DNA of 64,000 nt from Clarkia xantiana subsp. parviflora (taxonomy: Eukaryota; Streptophyta; Magnoliopsida; Myrtales; Onagraceae): assembly GCA_036873135.1 (NCBI GenBank), contig JAPTYO010000007.1:28750763-28814762 (forward strand). The letters run 5' to 3'. This document shows positions 12,393 to 23,991 of this stretch, in pieces. How positions within the stretch are numbered: the stretch's first letter is position 1; each line of letters starts with the position of its first letter. The translations under genes and the position numbers were made by a program. The notes beneath the pieces are model-generated. The model was not told the origin of the DNA. It did not search any database and saw only the letters and a list, made by a program, of their open reading frames with translations.

Positions 12393-12856
12393 CACTGCCG
12401 CTGCTCGACTGCCACCGCTGCCCTTGCTCATATAGGTAAATCTTATAAAAGTGATCTTATTTTAATTGAATTAAAAATAGTAATTTAATATGTTATTTTT
12501 ACTTTATAATCTATATATCTATATAAATTTAGGTAGAGAGATGAATTCAAATGCAACCAGTAGCTAGGGATTTCCAGATTTGAATTTCCAATGCACATAT
12601 TAAGTTCAGCTGCTGGAGGATTTATGAGTTGCGAGAAGCGTTTTTCTTCAATTCCCTAAATAAAATCAGCATTATAATTTCCATGATGCATCTGATAAAA
12701 ATTTAGACGCAGCTTACTAAGTGCAATTAAAGCAAATTCTTAGTTTCCTAAGCGCCATTAAGGTAAACACCTATCGAAGAGCCGCTCTCATCAATTGCGT
12801 GGAAGACGAAGAGCCGCTCTTTCATTATCTAAGCGACATGAAGACCATAATTATAA
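12393..12856. other. Intergenic stretch, nothing assigned
   Basis: AT-rich DNA with a short internal repetition ('gaagagccgctct' at about 12776 and 12808). No gene or element ends were recognised. Confidence 0.4.
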
Positions 12857-13469
12857 CTAGGTGACATACCCGCACGTTGCGCGGTAAATAATTTGTTTAT
12901 ATAATATTGTGATATTAATAAATTCCAATTTTTTTCCCCAATAATAAATTCCAATTTGATATTTATATAATTTGATTGGTTTTTGTTATTTGAAATAGTT
13001 TAGTCAATACAATGTAATACTACTACATATTTAAGGTATATATATATATGAACTTATATAATTCTATCTCAATGTGCGTTGACAGAAGTGTTATTTGTTA
13101 GTTAATACGTGTGCACATATGATATTAAGATTTCTAAGGTAACTCATTACAAACCATCAAAATATTAAATGAATAAACACTAACTTTTTTTTTTTGTCAT
13201 AATAAACACTTATTTACTAAATAATATTGTTAATTATATGTTCTTATATTTTTAGTATTTAATTGATTTTTTATATAGTATACACATTTTTTTATAAAAT
13301 TTATACATTTAATTGATAATTAAAAATTTAATTACTATTTCAGATAATAATCTTAAATATAATTTATTCTATTAACACAAGTGATGTCACATGGGTAAAT
13401 GTAACTCATGGTTTATGCGAACCATTTGTTGTATACAATATTTTTACATTTAATTACTTATCATATAGA
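12857..13469 (-). mobile_element. Putative non-autonomous Helitron, 613 bp
   Basis: On the minus strand the 3' end reads CCGCGCAACGTGCGGG, a GC hairpin, then a short AT spacer and CACCTAG followed by host T. The proposed 5' end on the minus strand is TCTATATGATAAG preceded by host A (13469/13470). These match the Helitron rules: 5' TC, 3' hairpin plus CTAG, insertion between A and T, no TSD or TIR. The 3' end is convincing; the 5' end is chosen from pattern only. Confidence 0.6.
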
Positions 13470-13494
13470 TGTTCTAACCAAATTATATTATATA

Positions 13495-13610
13495 CTAGGT
13501 AATTTACCCGCACTTTGCGCGTTATGATAATTTGCGCATTTTATTAATAAAAGAATATATGTAAATATATTTATAAAATGGTATTATATTAATCATACAC
13601 ACACATACAT

Positions 13611-13660
<50 letters not shown>

Positions 13661-14241
13661 CAGTTTTAAAATATATTTATTTTATTTTTCTTTTATATTT
13701 TTCACTATTTTTTTAACTTGTTTAATAATATTTAATCATTTCATGTTTTCTATATATATTTTCAACACTTAAGTCATTTTATGTTTTTCTTTACTTTTTT
13801 TAATATAAAAAAATTGTAACTATTTAGTAATTATATATTAGTTAAAAGATATATTCATTATAGTTTTCTAAGTTCATTATTTACTTAAATAAATCTTTTT
13901 TTTTTGTTGGCAAAGTTATTTGATTTTTTTATCTAATTTTTTCCGACCTATTTTAGTGTACTTTACAAATTAATTTGTTAGAGTGCAAACTTGCAATTTT
14001 CTTTTGTATGAGGTTCAAAATCCAATTTTGCAAACTCGAAATGAAACGGTCCATAACATGGAATGTGGAGCTTTGCTTGATTTTTAGACTTCCATGTGGA
14101 AGTGATATGTTGTTGTAACTTATCAAATTTGACATGTACCAATCAATTAATTTCATTTTAACACATAATAAAGATAAAGTTGTGTAAAAACCTTACTTGT
14201 CAACTTGTTAGAAGATTATTTAGAATTATATAGAATATAGA
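13495..14241 (-). mobile_element. Putative non-autonomous Helitron, 747 bp
   Basis: On the minus strand the 3' end is ACGCGCAAAGTGCGGG (imperfect hairpin), then AT-rich bases and ACCTAG with host T. The candidate 5' end on minus is TCTATATTCTATATAATTC preceded by host A at 14242. The body contains a (CA)n(TA)n tract and no coding sequence. Confidence 0.62.
13596..13659. repeat. Compound microsatellite (AC)n(AT)n
   Basis: An AC-rich tract runs from about 13596 to 13624, then an uninterrupted AT tract to about 13656. It lies inside the Helitron at 13495-14241. Confidence 0.9.
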
Positions 14242-15355
14242 TGGTTCTTCTATTCTTATATAAAGCGCCTGATTTGGTTAATTTCTACAGAGCAGTTGGT
14301 CAAGAACGCCGGAAAGGAAAGATAATAGGATACCCCACATGTGATTATCTTCAATCAATACGTAGATCTACCATTTCCAGCCGGTTCGCAAATTCAACCT
14401 GACGATCGACACCTCCAGTTGTCGATTCTTCTCAAGAACAATAACTGCTTCTCGAGATTCAGACAAAAAACTCATCTCGTACTCTGCCATGCATCGATTT
14501 TTACGGATTAGCAAAGTACTGGTTGAAATCGACACCGTGGTTGGGTGGAAAAGAGTCTGGGGGTGTGGATTCAATTCAAGGTGGTGTTTACGACAAGTTT
14601 CCGAATCAATTACTCTGACGGCAAATCGGCGGCGACTACGAACGACTGGAGAAGATGAATCAGGGTGTGGTGCATCGATTCGAGAATTGGAGAAAAAGAA
14701 TTGAATTTTTTTTTTGACAAACTTCTTGAAGTTTCATAGAAGCAGCTAGAAGGAGAGCTCTTGAAATTTGGTACGACAGGTACTACATGAATAGTTAGGG
14801 TTTTGTTATAAATTGATATGAGCTTGGATTGTTGGGTATGCGGGCTTGATCTTTATTTATTTCTACCCAATCTATAATTAGATAGCTTGTGACGGCCCAA
14901 GAAATATATTATTGAATACTTATATTGTTTTCTACATTAGGAATTATAAGGTTTAACTTTTAGTTTGATTAGTTTAACTTTTTCTTAATACATAGAGGGT
15001 TGTCCGCTTGGTATTTCAAATTATATCTTATAACATTTTTTTATGGTTTTAATTTTTCTTTTGTTAGTATAGGTATGTATTATTTTTCGTAATTGGTTTT
15101 TCAACATAGGGCATTGCTAAAGCCTATGAAAGTCCCCGTGAATTTCTCTGTGAAAGTGGACAAGTGGGACCTACTTCAACAATGGTTATTTTCTCTTTCT
15201 TATTTTTCCAAATTTGTCATTTGCATCGTTAAGCCTTTTTTTTGGGTAAACCGTTTCTTCGTCAAGTCATAAAAAGAAGATAATTAATATTGTAGTACTC
15301 TTTAAAAAAAAATTCAGTTTACGTCTTCTAATAGAAAAAGATGGATGCAATTCAA
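14242..15355. other. Intergenic stretch, nothing assigned
   Basis: Around 14320-14710 base composition is more balanced and short ORFs occur on both strands (up to 71 residues). None shows a known motif, and no splice pattern links them. The rest is AT-rich. Confidence 0.4.
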
Positions 15356-15359
15356 TCTA

Positions 15360-16657
15360 TCTATATATAATATATCTCAATGAAACTCATAAAATTTTGA
15401 CAAGTAATCAAATTAAAAACAATTCTACAAACCTTGGTCCACCTAATTCATAAGTTACAATTACATAATTGGCATCACTTTTATTCTTATGTGGACATGC
15501 TAAAATTTATCAAAAACTCCTTATTCAATCTTGATGGGAGTTACATTTTTTTTTTAGTGTGTTACAAAGTAAAATGAATTAATAATACACTCAAATACTA
15601 AAATAAAATAAAATCCACATATATGTTTCATTTTGTACTATCATCTTAATATTAAAATAATATTTATTTTTGGATAAATATATACATATTTTATATTTTT
15701 TTAGTATGTATCATAGTAAAATGAATTAATAATACACTCAAAACAAAAATAAAATAAAATCCACATATGTTTCATTTTGTACTATCATCTTAATATTAAA
15801 ATAATATTTATATATGGATAAATATATACATATTTAATATAAAAATATAATATAATATAATTTGAATTTACATATTTGTTTAAGTATTCTTTTTATCACT
15901 CTTATCCATTTTTTTTTGTGCCAAACCTCTTATTTTTTGTTTGGCCAAGCCAAACCTCTTATTCACTTTAAAATTCTATTTCATTTACATGTTAGTCAAT
16001 TTGCCTTCTTACATTAGAAAGTTGCAATTGCACCATAAAAAAAAGTATTTAACAAAGTATTTAACAAATTGCACTAACATACAAGGAAAATAAAAAATTA
16101 AAACACATAATATAAATATGTTAAAAATAATAACGATACAAATATTAATAGTACCTATGATACCATTTATCTACATATAACACATTTTGAGTTAAACTCA
16201 AAACCACTATAATGATAAAGAATAATCATATTTAAAAAATTATACAAATCCATATATCTACCTAATTCATGATTTACGTTTACATATGTGATATCACTTT
16301 TGTGCCTATGTGGACGTGGTAAAATTCATTATAAGCTCCTTATTCGATTTTGATGGTAGCTACAATATTTATTTTGTAAAAAAATTAATTAATAATCCGC
16401 TAAAAAAATCACTTATGCTTCATTTTTTACTACTATCTTAATATTAAAATAATGTTTAGATATGTATGTATATAAATATTGAATATAAAAAAAATTACAA
16501 TATGAGTTTACATGGTTTACTATTTTTTAATCGATGACACTCTCATTCATTTTTTTTTTGTCAAACTCTTATTCAAGTTCAGTTTTTGTTTTTTTTACAT
16601 TTTAGTCATTTTGCATCCTAATATTAGAAAGTTACAATTTCAACATAAATAATTTGG

Positions 16658-16688
<31 letters not shown>

Positions 16689-16940
16689 AAAGTATGTTAA
16701 AAATAATAAGATTAGATACAAATATTAACAATTTGTATGAAATAAAATTTAAATAATTAAATGAATAAATAATTACTTTATATATATTTAGTGAATACAC
16801 CCAATATATAACTATTTTTTTCATGAATTTAAGCTATTTTTTAAATTATGTATTATAAAAAAATTAAAAATAATAAATAAAATACAATTATATTATGTTT
16901 ACTATGTACATACCACGCAAAGCGCGGACCGACCACCTAG
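15360..16940 (+). mobile_element. Helitron array: truncated copy followed by a copy with a 3' end
   Basis: A Helitron-like 5' end (TCTATATATAATATATCTCA) sits near 15360 after host A. A 3' end CACGCAAAGCGCGGACC..ACCTAG closes at 16940 before host T. Inside, the sequence from about 15360 is repeated in diverged form from about 16171 (TCTACATATAACACATTTTG). Both copies share 'cacctaattcat..tta', 'tatgtggac', 'ctccttatt' and 'cattaga aagtt' blocks in the same order. The first copy stops without a 3' hairpin near 16160. I read this as two head-to-tail Helitron copies, the first lacking its 3' end. No protein-coding sequence. Confidence 0.6.
15556..15840. repeat. Two-copy tandem repeat, about 147 bp
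   Basis: The segment starting at 15556 (AGTGTGTTACAAAGTAAAAT) recurs at 15703 with few changes, through 'ccacatatgtttcattttgtac' and 'ttaatattaaaataatattta'. It lies inside the first Helitron copy. A third, more diverged version starts near 16365 in the second copy. Confidence 0.8.
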
Positions 16941-18659
16941 TTTTTTATAATCTAAACAATATAATTATGCCTAATATATTAGATAATGACACATAACGAA
17001 AATAGTAATACTAAATTTTAAAATTAATTAGAGAGCTTCTGGTTCCAAATACGTAATATTATGTCAAATGACACAATCAGTGGTTCTAACTTCAATACGT
17101 ATCAATAAAATTAACGTCTTAAAATAATATTATATATTTAAAATTATTAATTAAAATTAAAATTCCGCACAAAATCCGAACAAATGATATTTGTGAAAAA
17201 AATTTAATCAAAGTGAAATCTCACGTAAAACACGAATCTAACACAGGTCAATGACTAATATAAATTTAGTTTTTTACTCATATTCTCATAAATACCCTAA
17301 GTTCATATCCATTTTTTTTTTTCATTTGAACTAAATTAAATTGCTCTTAATTTTTTTAAGCATGTAGAATAGAAAATTTAAAGAGAGATAATTATATTCA
17401 ATCACATGAAGAAACGACAATTCTAATGTAAAAATCAATATTATATTTATATGGTCATTTACTGTTTCATGCTTCGGTATTATCATTCCTAAAACTTATA
17501 TACATAAGTTTTTTCTTTTGTAACAAATATATAATAAGTTAGCAAATAAACAGATAAATATCTGAAACTCACGTGGCACCTTAATAAAATAGGTAGATAG
17601 ATATTAATTGCTGAGAAAAAACCACATGAGGGCTAAACTGGAAAAATAATGACAGTCTAATTTACTTGCAAAGAAGAGTAAATGCTACGTTGATTAAAGG
17701 TACTTTCGATGAAATTTTCACAGAAATTTTCACAGTTTATATAGTTCCGAAGCAAATTTTCACAGTTGAAAATTGTTCCAAAAATTTCACAGAAAATTTC
17801 ACAGTTGAATATAGTTCCGAAGCAATTTTTCGTTGCTTTTACTACTGAAGTTTTGATTATTTTTTCCCTGCGTCATAAATATATATATATTTTTTTGTTA
17901 AGAGTTGTTTTAAATACTATTTTTTACTTGCGTCACATAATAATTTTTTATTAATTATTATACATATTTAACATTTCGACCCGCGCGCTGCGCGGGAATA
18001 GTAATCTAGAAAAAAAAATATTTACAAAGTGGTATAACTTTAAAAAAATTTACAAAGTGATATTGTAAATTTTACTATCACTAATATATTTTATTAGTTA
18101 TTATCTAAAAAAATTGTTTTTTTAAAAAAAAAAACATTAATCATTTTTTTTTAAAAAAAATCTTACTTTCCGTTTAATAATTTATTATTATACTTTTTTC
18201 ATGTTTAATATTCTTAATTTGACGTTGGCAAAAAAAAAATTCTTAATTTGATTAATATAAATATCAAAGTGGTATATTTGTCCAATTGGGGTCGTTCAAT
18301 ATTAGACTTGGAATTCTCATTTCATATTTTTTTATATTAACCACTATCTATTTCTTATTTTCTATTTCACGAAATCCGTAAATTATTTTTGCCGAATACT
18401 GAACGGAGTAAAGTTTAGGGAGTCGAATTCAACAGTTTTAGACATCGAGGAAAAGTTGAAAAGTATCCTTAAATTCGGGATGGACCCACCAAATAGCGTC
18501 TTTCTCCCACGCATATTTCACTCTGTAGTCTGTACTGTTTGGTGTTTGCTAGTACTGGCGGCAGTGACGGCACCGGAGAAACAAACCCTTCTTCAGCTCC
18601 ACTGGTTCAGCCGCCACCGTATCTCTCTCTCTATCTCTGCGCGAGGAAGAGCTTCACTG
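16941..18659. other. AT-rich intergenic stretch and PRS4 upstream region
   Basis: It contains repeated 'gaaattttcacag' blocks (about 17710-17830) and one Helitron 3' terminus (17980-18009). From about 18400 comes the more GC-rich leader of the PRS4-type gene, with a CT-rich stretch just before the start codon. No clear TATA box could be assigned. Confidence 0.4.
17980..18009 (+). other. Helitron 3' terminus
   Basis: CCCGCGCGCTGCGCGGG forms a strong hairpin and is followed by AATAGTAAT and CTAG, the Helitron 3' signature. The base after CTAG is A instead of the usual host T. No matching 5' end was located with confidence; TCTAAACAATATAATT near 16952 is one possibility. Confidence 0.65.
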
Positions 18660-20738
18660 ATGGAGAATTCACAAAAGAAGCAAGTTCTTCTCTTTCACTG
18701 CGTCGAGTGCGAGGAGCTCGCTGGCAAGGTCGCCGCCCAATCGGACAACATTCAGCTTCAAACAATCAAATGGAGGTCCGACAATTTTTTTCGCCGATGA
18801 AGCTGCAATTATTTGTTATTAATTCCTTGAATTACAACTGCTGCTTGTATTTTGCGCATTAGCACAGATTATTGGAGTTTTCCTTGAATGGGCGTGCTTA
18901 TATACTGTCATGTTCAAATCCTTTTATCTGTAGCTGCTTTCAGTGAATTCTTCGTTTCGTATGAATTTGAAAGTTCTGTCCATGTTGAATATGATTCGAT
19001 TTTAAATAGGCTTGATCAATTTAATTGTTCGCTGCATAGAGATTGTATAATACGATTCAGAAGTTCAGATATATCTTATATTATGTGGCTTAGTTTTCTC
19101 TTTGGGGTTGAAGAGATGATCAAATTAGTAAAAATATGCAGGAGCTTCAATGATGGATTCCCGAACCTCTTCATTAACAATGCACAGGAGATTCGGGGCC
19201 AACATGTTGCATTTCTTGCATCATTCAGCTCTCCAGCAGTGATATTTGAACAGCTTTCGGTTATATATGCTCTGCCTCGGCTTTTTGTTGCTTCATTTAC
19301 ATTGGTGTTGCCCTACTTTCCTACCGGCTCCTTTGAACGGATGGAAGAGGAAGGAGATGTAGCTACTGCATTTACAATGGCAAGAATATTGTCGAACATC
19401 CCTGTCTCACGGGGTGGACCAACCAGTGTAGTAATATATGATATTCATGCTCTGCAGGTTAGTTTTGCTTCGGTCAATGTACTTGACATCCATTTTTTAG
19501 ACATTTATCATGCTCGAGTAACTTGGGATTTGCTTGGATGCCTAGACAAGTTCTCTTGTTTTGGTGTTTGGTATTTACTTTAAATAAGAGAAAGCATGTG
19601 TTTACTTTTATAGAAGTGCACAATCATAATGCAGGTTCAACCATATAGGGCTTTGATGTTCAATTCTCATTTTCTAAATGGATTTGATCATTGGTTTAGT
19701 TTTTCATTTATGCAGGAAAGGTTTTACTTCAGTGATCACGTTTTACCGCTGTTCGAAACTGGGATTCCTCTGTTAAAGCAACGTCTTCGGCAGTTACCTG
19801 ATGCTGACAAGGTAAAAATTACTCTTTTTCAGATATAACAGGCTCAACAAGGTCTTCTCCATAAATACTACTGTTCATCATTCATTTACAAGTGATAATT
19901 TGCAATTTTCTAGCTAGACTATAGGGGTTGGGCAATTTTTATTTTTTTTCTATTGTATAAAGTATAAACCCAACAATTTTCAAAATCGGTTCTCCAAAAT
20001 TCAGACATTTTGACAGCATGGTGTTTTGATAAACAATCGGCTTTCTAATAGTAGTTGTTTCTCAGGTAGTTGTTGCATTCCCAGATGATGGAGCATGGAA
20101 GAGATTCCACAAGCTCTTAGACGATTACCCTGTGGTATGTCGCTCCATTTTCATTTCAGCTCATTGAAACTCTGCTCGGTTAATTCCGGTTGCATAAACT
20201 GTCTCATTGTTCTTTGGCAGGTTATTTGCACAAAGGTTCGCGAAGGGGACAAGAGAATTGTCCGACTTAAGGAGGGAGAGCCTTCAGGTCGTCATGTAGT
20301 CATAGTTGATGATCTTGTCCAATCTGGAGGAACACTAATTGAGTGCCAGGTACATTTTATTGGAAAAAAACTCGGTTTTTTTTTTAAGCCCTAGCAAATT
20401 TCTAATTTTTGTTCTTTTGGAAATCAGAAAGTTTTGGCTGCAAATGGTGCCTCCAAGGTGAGTGCTTATGTCACTCACGGCGTGTTCCCTCAACGATCAT
20501 GGCAGCGCTTCGTCCAGGAAAACAATGGTTCGTAGCTTCATTTGCTCTTGCTTTTCTGTAATTGCAAAACTTTGGTACATTTTCTTATGAATGTCTTGTT
20601 CCTTCTTCTCCAGAGAAAGGATTTGACCATTTTTGGATTACGGATTCTTGCCCTAATACGGTGAAGGCCATAGCAAACAAAGCTCCGTTCGAGATTCTGA
20701 GCCTTGCAGGGTCGATCGCCGATGCCCTACAAATTTGA
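18660..20738 (+). CDS. PRS4: Ribose-phosphate pyrophosphokinase 4 (PRPP synthetase, plant class II)
   Basis: Makes PRPP from ribose 5-phosphate and ATP for nucleotide, histidine and tryptophan synthesis; class II plant enzymes are usually cytosolic. Exons: 18660-18775, 19142-19457, 19716-19811, 20066-20134, 20221-20349, 20428-20527 and 20614-20738. All introns are GT..AG with matching phases, giving 316 residues. Residues 40-144 contain [40 protein letters not shown] and [17 protein letters not shown]. The catalytic-loop region has [15 protein letters not shown] (about 204-218). The PRPP-binding motif [13 protein letters not shown] is at about 225-237. The C-terminus ends GSIADALQI. The start MENSQKKQ is chosen because upstream in-frame sequence is unlike the family. 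It is close to the known length of about 320-340 residues and looks intact. Confidence 0.96.
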
Positions 20739-21299
20739 TGTTGAAGGAAAAATTCGTGCTTTCGAGATTAATTTAGGGATGTTCTTTTTTGGGGTGTTGC
20801 TTTAACCCGATTTCGAATCAGAAAATGTTCTACTCTTGTTCTTGACAATGTATGTGTGGTTGCTTTCTTTCATCAAATCAAAGACAATGCAGAGTTGCAG
20901 ACTGATATAATAACCGTATTGTCTTACCTAATATGCATTATTTTTTTCTTAGGTTAAGAACCTAATCAGAGTCTCTCCGTAAATACCACGTGTCTTTTTG
21001 GTACTTTACACATTCTTTTAGATATTTGGTACTACATACTAAAATGTTAATCATGAGTTCCTCATGACTCAGATTCATTTCGAGCTTACACAAATCTGGT
21101 CGTTTAGTCTGGTAAACCATGTTAATGAGCCCGGATTAGGGTTCAACCAATTGAGAAGTTTACGTTTATTAGTTATTATGACTCAATTTACAAAGGCTTG
21201 TTTTGTCCCATAACTCGTGCTTGATATAATCTCTTTGATAAGACGGTCAGGCTGACCAAGACGAGCCTTTAATAGGAGGTATACCGAGTTATAAAACTC
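20739..21299. other. 3' flank of PRS4 gene and intergenic DNA
   Basis: Transcript 3' region followed by sequence grading into the tandem repeat downstream. No gene seen. Confidence 0.4.
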
Positions 21300-21900
21300 A
21301 TTCAACACTTCTGATAGGTGAGATACCAACTCATAGGCCGAGCCAGGGGTTCACTTTAGCTCGGGCTCGTGCTTGACACGTTTCTCAGAAAAGACGATCA
21401 AGCTGGCTAGGCGAGTCCTTAACTAGGTGAATCTAGTCATAAAACTAATAATTAACTTTTCTGATAAGTAAGGTATCAACACATTTGGCCGAGCAGGGGG
21501 TTCACTTTGGCCCGAGCTCGAACTTGACATAGTCTCCCAGATATGATGATCATGCTGGTCAAAGCGAGTCATTAACTAGGTGAATCTAGTCATGAAATTC
21601 ATAATCAAACGTTTTGATAGAGAGGTACCAATTCATTTGGCCGAGCTAGGGGTTTGCTTTGACCCAGACTCGTGTTTGATATAGTCTCCCAAACAAGACA
21701 GATGAGATTAGCTAGTGCGAGTCTTTTAACTATGTGAATCAAGTCATGAAATGACCGATAAGGTGCCAGCTCATTTGGCCTGGGCTTATGCTTAATATAC
21801 CAGACAATCAGGTTGGTCAATGCGAACTCCTAAATAGGTAAATCGAGCCATGAAAACTCATAATCAATATTTTTGACAAGTGAGGTACCCAATATCAACA
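21300..21900. repeat. Degenerate tandem repeat, about 150-bp unit
   Basis: Four to five diverged copies start near 21322, 21472, 21622, 21765 and 21882. Each carries a version of 'gaggtaccaactcatttggccgagc', 'ggttcactttg', 'gactcgtgcttgacatagtctccca' and 'ttaactaggtgaatctagtcatgaaa'. The later units are shortened. Partial related sequence extends left to about 21100. No coding frame persists. Confidence 0.75.
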
Positions 21901-21981
21901 AGAAAAGAACTGTAAGAAACCAAAAAAACACATGACTTATAGGTGAGTCTCTGGTTCTGTTTTTAACCATTATATTTCTTC

Positions 21982-23286
21982 CTACACTAGATCTTTGAGA
22001 CTACTACAATGAGTATGTTTGAAAGACAATATGTTCTTCTTAACATCATACCCAACTAAGAAGTCACCCTGTGCAATGCTCCCATAAACACTCAATGAAT
22101 GGTGTTGAGGAACAAACCCTAAGCAACCAACATTCTCATCCACCTTCACAAAAACATTACTATTTCCCAATTCCACATTTGCTCCCCTAAAGTGAATTGT
22201 AACTCTAGGAGTCTCAATCTCACTCTTATCAGTCCTATAACACAGGCTTAGCATCTCTTTCGGATCCGGAACTCGCTCTAACTCAATCCGTTTCGCAATC
22301 TCCGATTCCAACTGCGTGTAACACTCATGAGGCAAATACGTTGGTGCAGAACCCGAGTCAATAATAATATTACCAGATACGTTCGGTGAGAGGACCGACG
22401 ATGTATCGTCACATTCGACGACTCTAGTACCCGATACGCTTATTCCCTCAAGATGAAGATAGAAAAAACCCGACTTTTTCTTAATCAGTGGGGTCGAGAC
22501 AACATCGGGATGATCTATAACCGCGTTTTCCCCAAAATATAGTTTACCGGGCGGAGACGTTTCGTCGATAGAGGAATACGGCACTAGACAATACGCGAAT
22601 TTTCCGTCAATGTCGTCCTCTATTTGAGATAATAGCGATAAACTGCCTCTACCGAGACCGATGATACCCGAATACACGTCGTCGGAGGTTTTATTATTCT
22701 TATTTCCGCATCCGAATATGATATTGTTGAATGATGTGGATGAGGATAAGGTGATTGTTTCCTTTGCTAAAGTACCGATCGAAAAAGACCCGTCCTCGTA
22801 GCCGAGTTTGTATTTGCACAACCCGTGTTGGCCGCACTTGTACGGGAAACTACACGATATTGAGTTACAACTGATGGGTTCGTAAGTCGAGGATTTTAAC
22901 GGGTCGAATGGTGGGTCGGGTTGTTTGAAACAAGGAGAACACGGCTCGCATTGGGTCCATGTGAGGCTCGAACCCGTGTCAACCACCCCGAGGAACGAGA
23001 CCGGTGGGGTTCCTATAGATATATTCACGAGGTAACACCATACCGATCGATCTATGTCAGTGACCGGTTTTGTTGCGGTGACGAGATGTTTGGCTCGGGT
23101 TGTGGATCGGAGTAGGTCTCTACGTAAGCGGTGGGACCGGGTTTCGGTCGGGTCGTAGAATGGGGAGATCGGCGAGTAATAGCGGTGGATGAGGTCTAGG
23201 CTAAACCCTCTTGCGCAAGGCAAACTGCGGAGTAATGGGAGTAGTGCAAGTATCAGAAATGCTATAGAGGAATGAGAGAGTGACAT
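21982..23286 (-). CDS. Nepenthesin-like (CDR1-type) aspartic protease, A1 family
   Basis: Intronless 434-residue secreted pepsin-like protease. An N-terminal signal peptide covers about 1-26 (hydrophobic AFLILALLPLL). A prosegment with FSLDLIHRYYSPISPFYDP is the usual opening of plant nepenthesin-like enzymes. The first catalytic aspartate is D103 in VVDTGSSLTWTQC. The Cys-rich plant insert follows (CEPCSPCFKQ..C..C..CGQHGLC), then the flap-like YEDGSFSIGTLAKET. The second catalytic aspartate is D310 in IIIDSGSAPTYLP. The C-terminus has FLVGYDVKKNILSFKHTHC. The plant-specific insert of typical phytepsins is absent, as expected for this subfamily. The full reading frame is intact and single-exon, like CDR1-type genes. 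The substrate is unknown. A TATA-like box lies about 50 bp upstream. Confidence 0.95.
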   Translation of the reverse strand: MSLSHSSIAFLILALLPLLRSLPCARGFSLDLIHRYYSPISPFYDPTETRSHRLRRDLLRSTTRAKHLVTATKPVTDIDRSVWCYLVNISIGTPPVSFLGVVDTGSSLTWTQCEPCSPCFKQPDPPFDPLKSSTYEPISCNSISCSFPYKCGQHGLCKYKLGYEDGSFSIGTLAKETITLSSSTSFNNIIFGCGNKNNKTSDDVYSGIIGLGRGSLSLLSQIEDDIDGKFAYCLVPYSSIDETSPPGKLYFGENAVIDHPDVVSTPLIKKKSGFFYLHLEGISVSGTRVVECDDTSSVLSPNVSGNIIIDSGSAPTYLPHECYTQLESEIAKRIELERVPDPKEMLSLCYRTDKSEIETPRVTIHFRGANVELGNSNVFVKVDENVGCLGFVPQHHSLSVYGSIAQGDFLVGYDVKKNILSFKHTHCSSLKDLV

Positions 23287-23333
23287 TGTTGTTGTATTCT
23301 ACGGTTTTAATGTCTTGAAAGTTGAAGGAGAGG

Positions 23334-23340
23334 TTATATA
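23334..23340 (-). promoter_or_regulatory. TATA box of the aspartic protease gene
   Basis: TATATAA on the minus strand (within TTTATATAACC), about 48-54 bp before the ATG at 23286. This leaves room for a short 5' leader. Confidence 0.6.
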
Positions 23341-23448
23341 AAGATGTGTAGATCATCCATCGTTTTGTACGTGTTTAGTGTAGTAGTAGTGTATAAAACG
23401 TGAATATATAATTAACAGAGGGATTTGATTATTAATATTGGACTATCC

Positions 23449-23526
23449 GTTATTAGGCAATGACTTCTGATCACCACCATCCAGTAAGTTATTAGGCAAT
23501 GACTTCTGATCACCACCATCCACTCT
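23449..23526. repeat. Perfect or near-perfect 39-bp tandem duplication in the protease promoter
   Basis: GTTATTAGGCAATGACTTCT... runs 23449-23487 and repeats at once from 23488. It lies about 160-240 bp upstream of the protease start codon. Confidence 0.9.
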
Positions 23527-23648
23527 TACTCAGTATTCAGATCACCCAACTCATTCTTCGGTTACGGTTTTAATGGGGTTTTCTCCTACATTTTTTTAGT
23601 TCGACTAAAATTCACTCTAATGCAATTAGGTCTGACAGGGTATAGTAA

Positions 23649-23982
23649 GAGTTTTTGACCGATATAAGCCTTCATGGACAACCAAATACAAATATAGACT
23701 GCATGAAAAAATAATTACAAATTTAAGGCAAACCGAGATTTCACACATCTCGGTTTGGATTTTTTTTTTTTTTTTTTTTTTAGGGTTTAGGGTTTTTTAG
23801 TGCCCTAAACCCTAAAAAAAAAAAAAAAAAAAAAATCCAAACCGAGATTTCACATCTCGGTTTGGATGAAAAAATCCAAACCGAGATGTGAAATCTCGGT
23901 TTGCCTTAGATTTGTAATTTTTTTTCATGCAGTATATATTTGTATTTGGTTGTCCATGAAGGTTTATATCGGTCAAAAACTC
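23649..23982. mobile_element. Mutator-like MITE, 334 bp, long TIRs
   Basis: The ends GAGTTTTTGACCGATATAA and its reverse complement extend into near-complete inverted arms. They are flanked by 9-bp direct repeats GTATAGTAA (23640-23648 and 23983-23991), the TSD length of Mutator-like elements. Nested hairpins (AAACCGAGAT..ATCTCGGTTT) occur three times. The tip holds T-rich DNA with TTTAGGGTTTAGGG facing CCCTAAACCCTAAA, the plant telomere motif. No coding capacity. Confidence 0.9.
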
Positions 23983-23991
23983 GTATAGTAA

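Noticed and set aside
12170..12431. Three overlapping ORFs across the GC-rich MITE
   Set aside because: Pro/Arg/Glu repeats from CGGGCTCGGG runs; no start context or homology.
14489..14704. ORF of 71 residues with balanced composition
   Set aside because: No motif and no splice partners; it lies between Helitrons.
18456..18659. Longer N-terminus for the PRS4-type protein
   Set aside because: The upstream in-frame sequence lacks an ATG in good position and does not resemble the family; the start at 18660 gives the expected N-terminus.
23760..23840. Interstitial telomere repeat
   Set aside because: Only two motif copies each way, located at the tip of a MITE hairpin; not a telomere relic.
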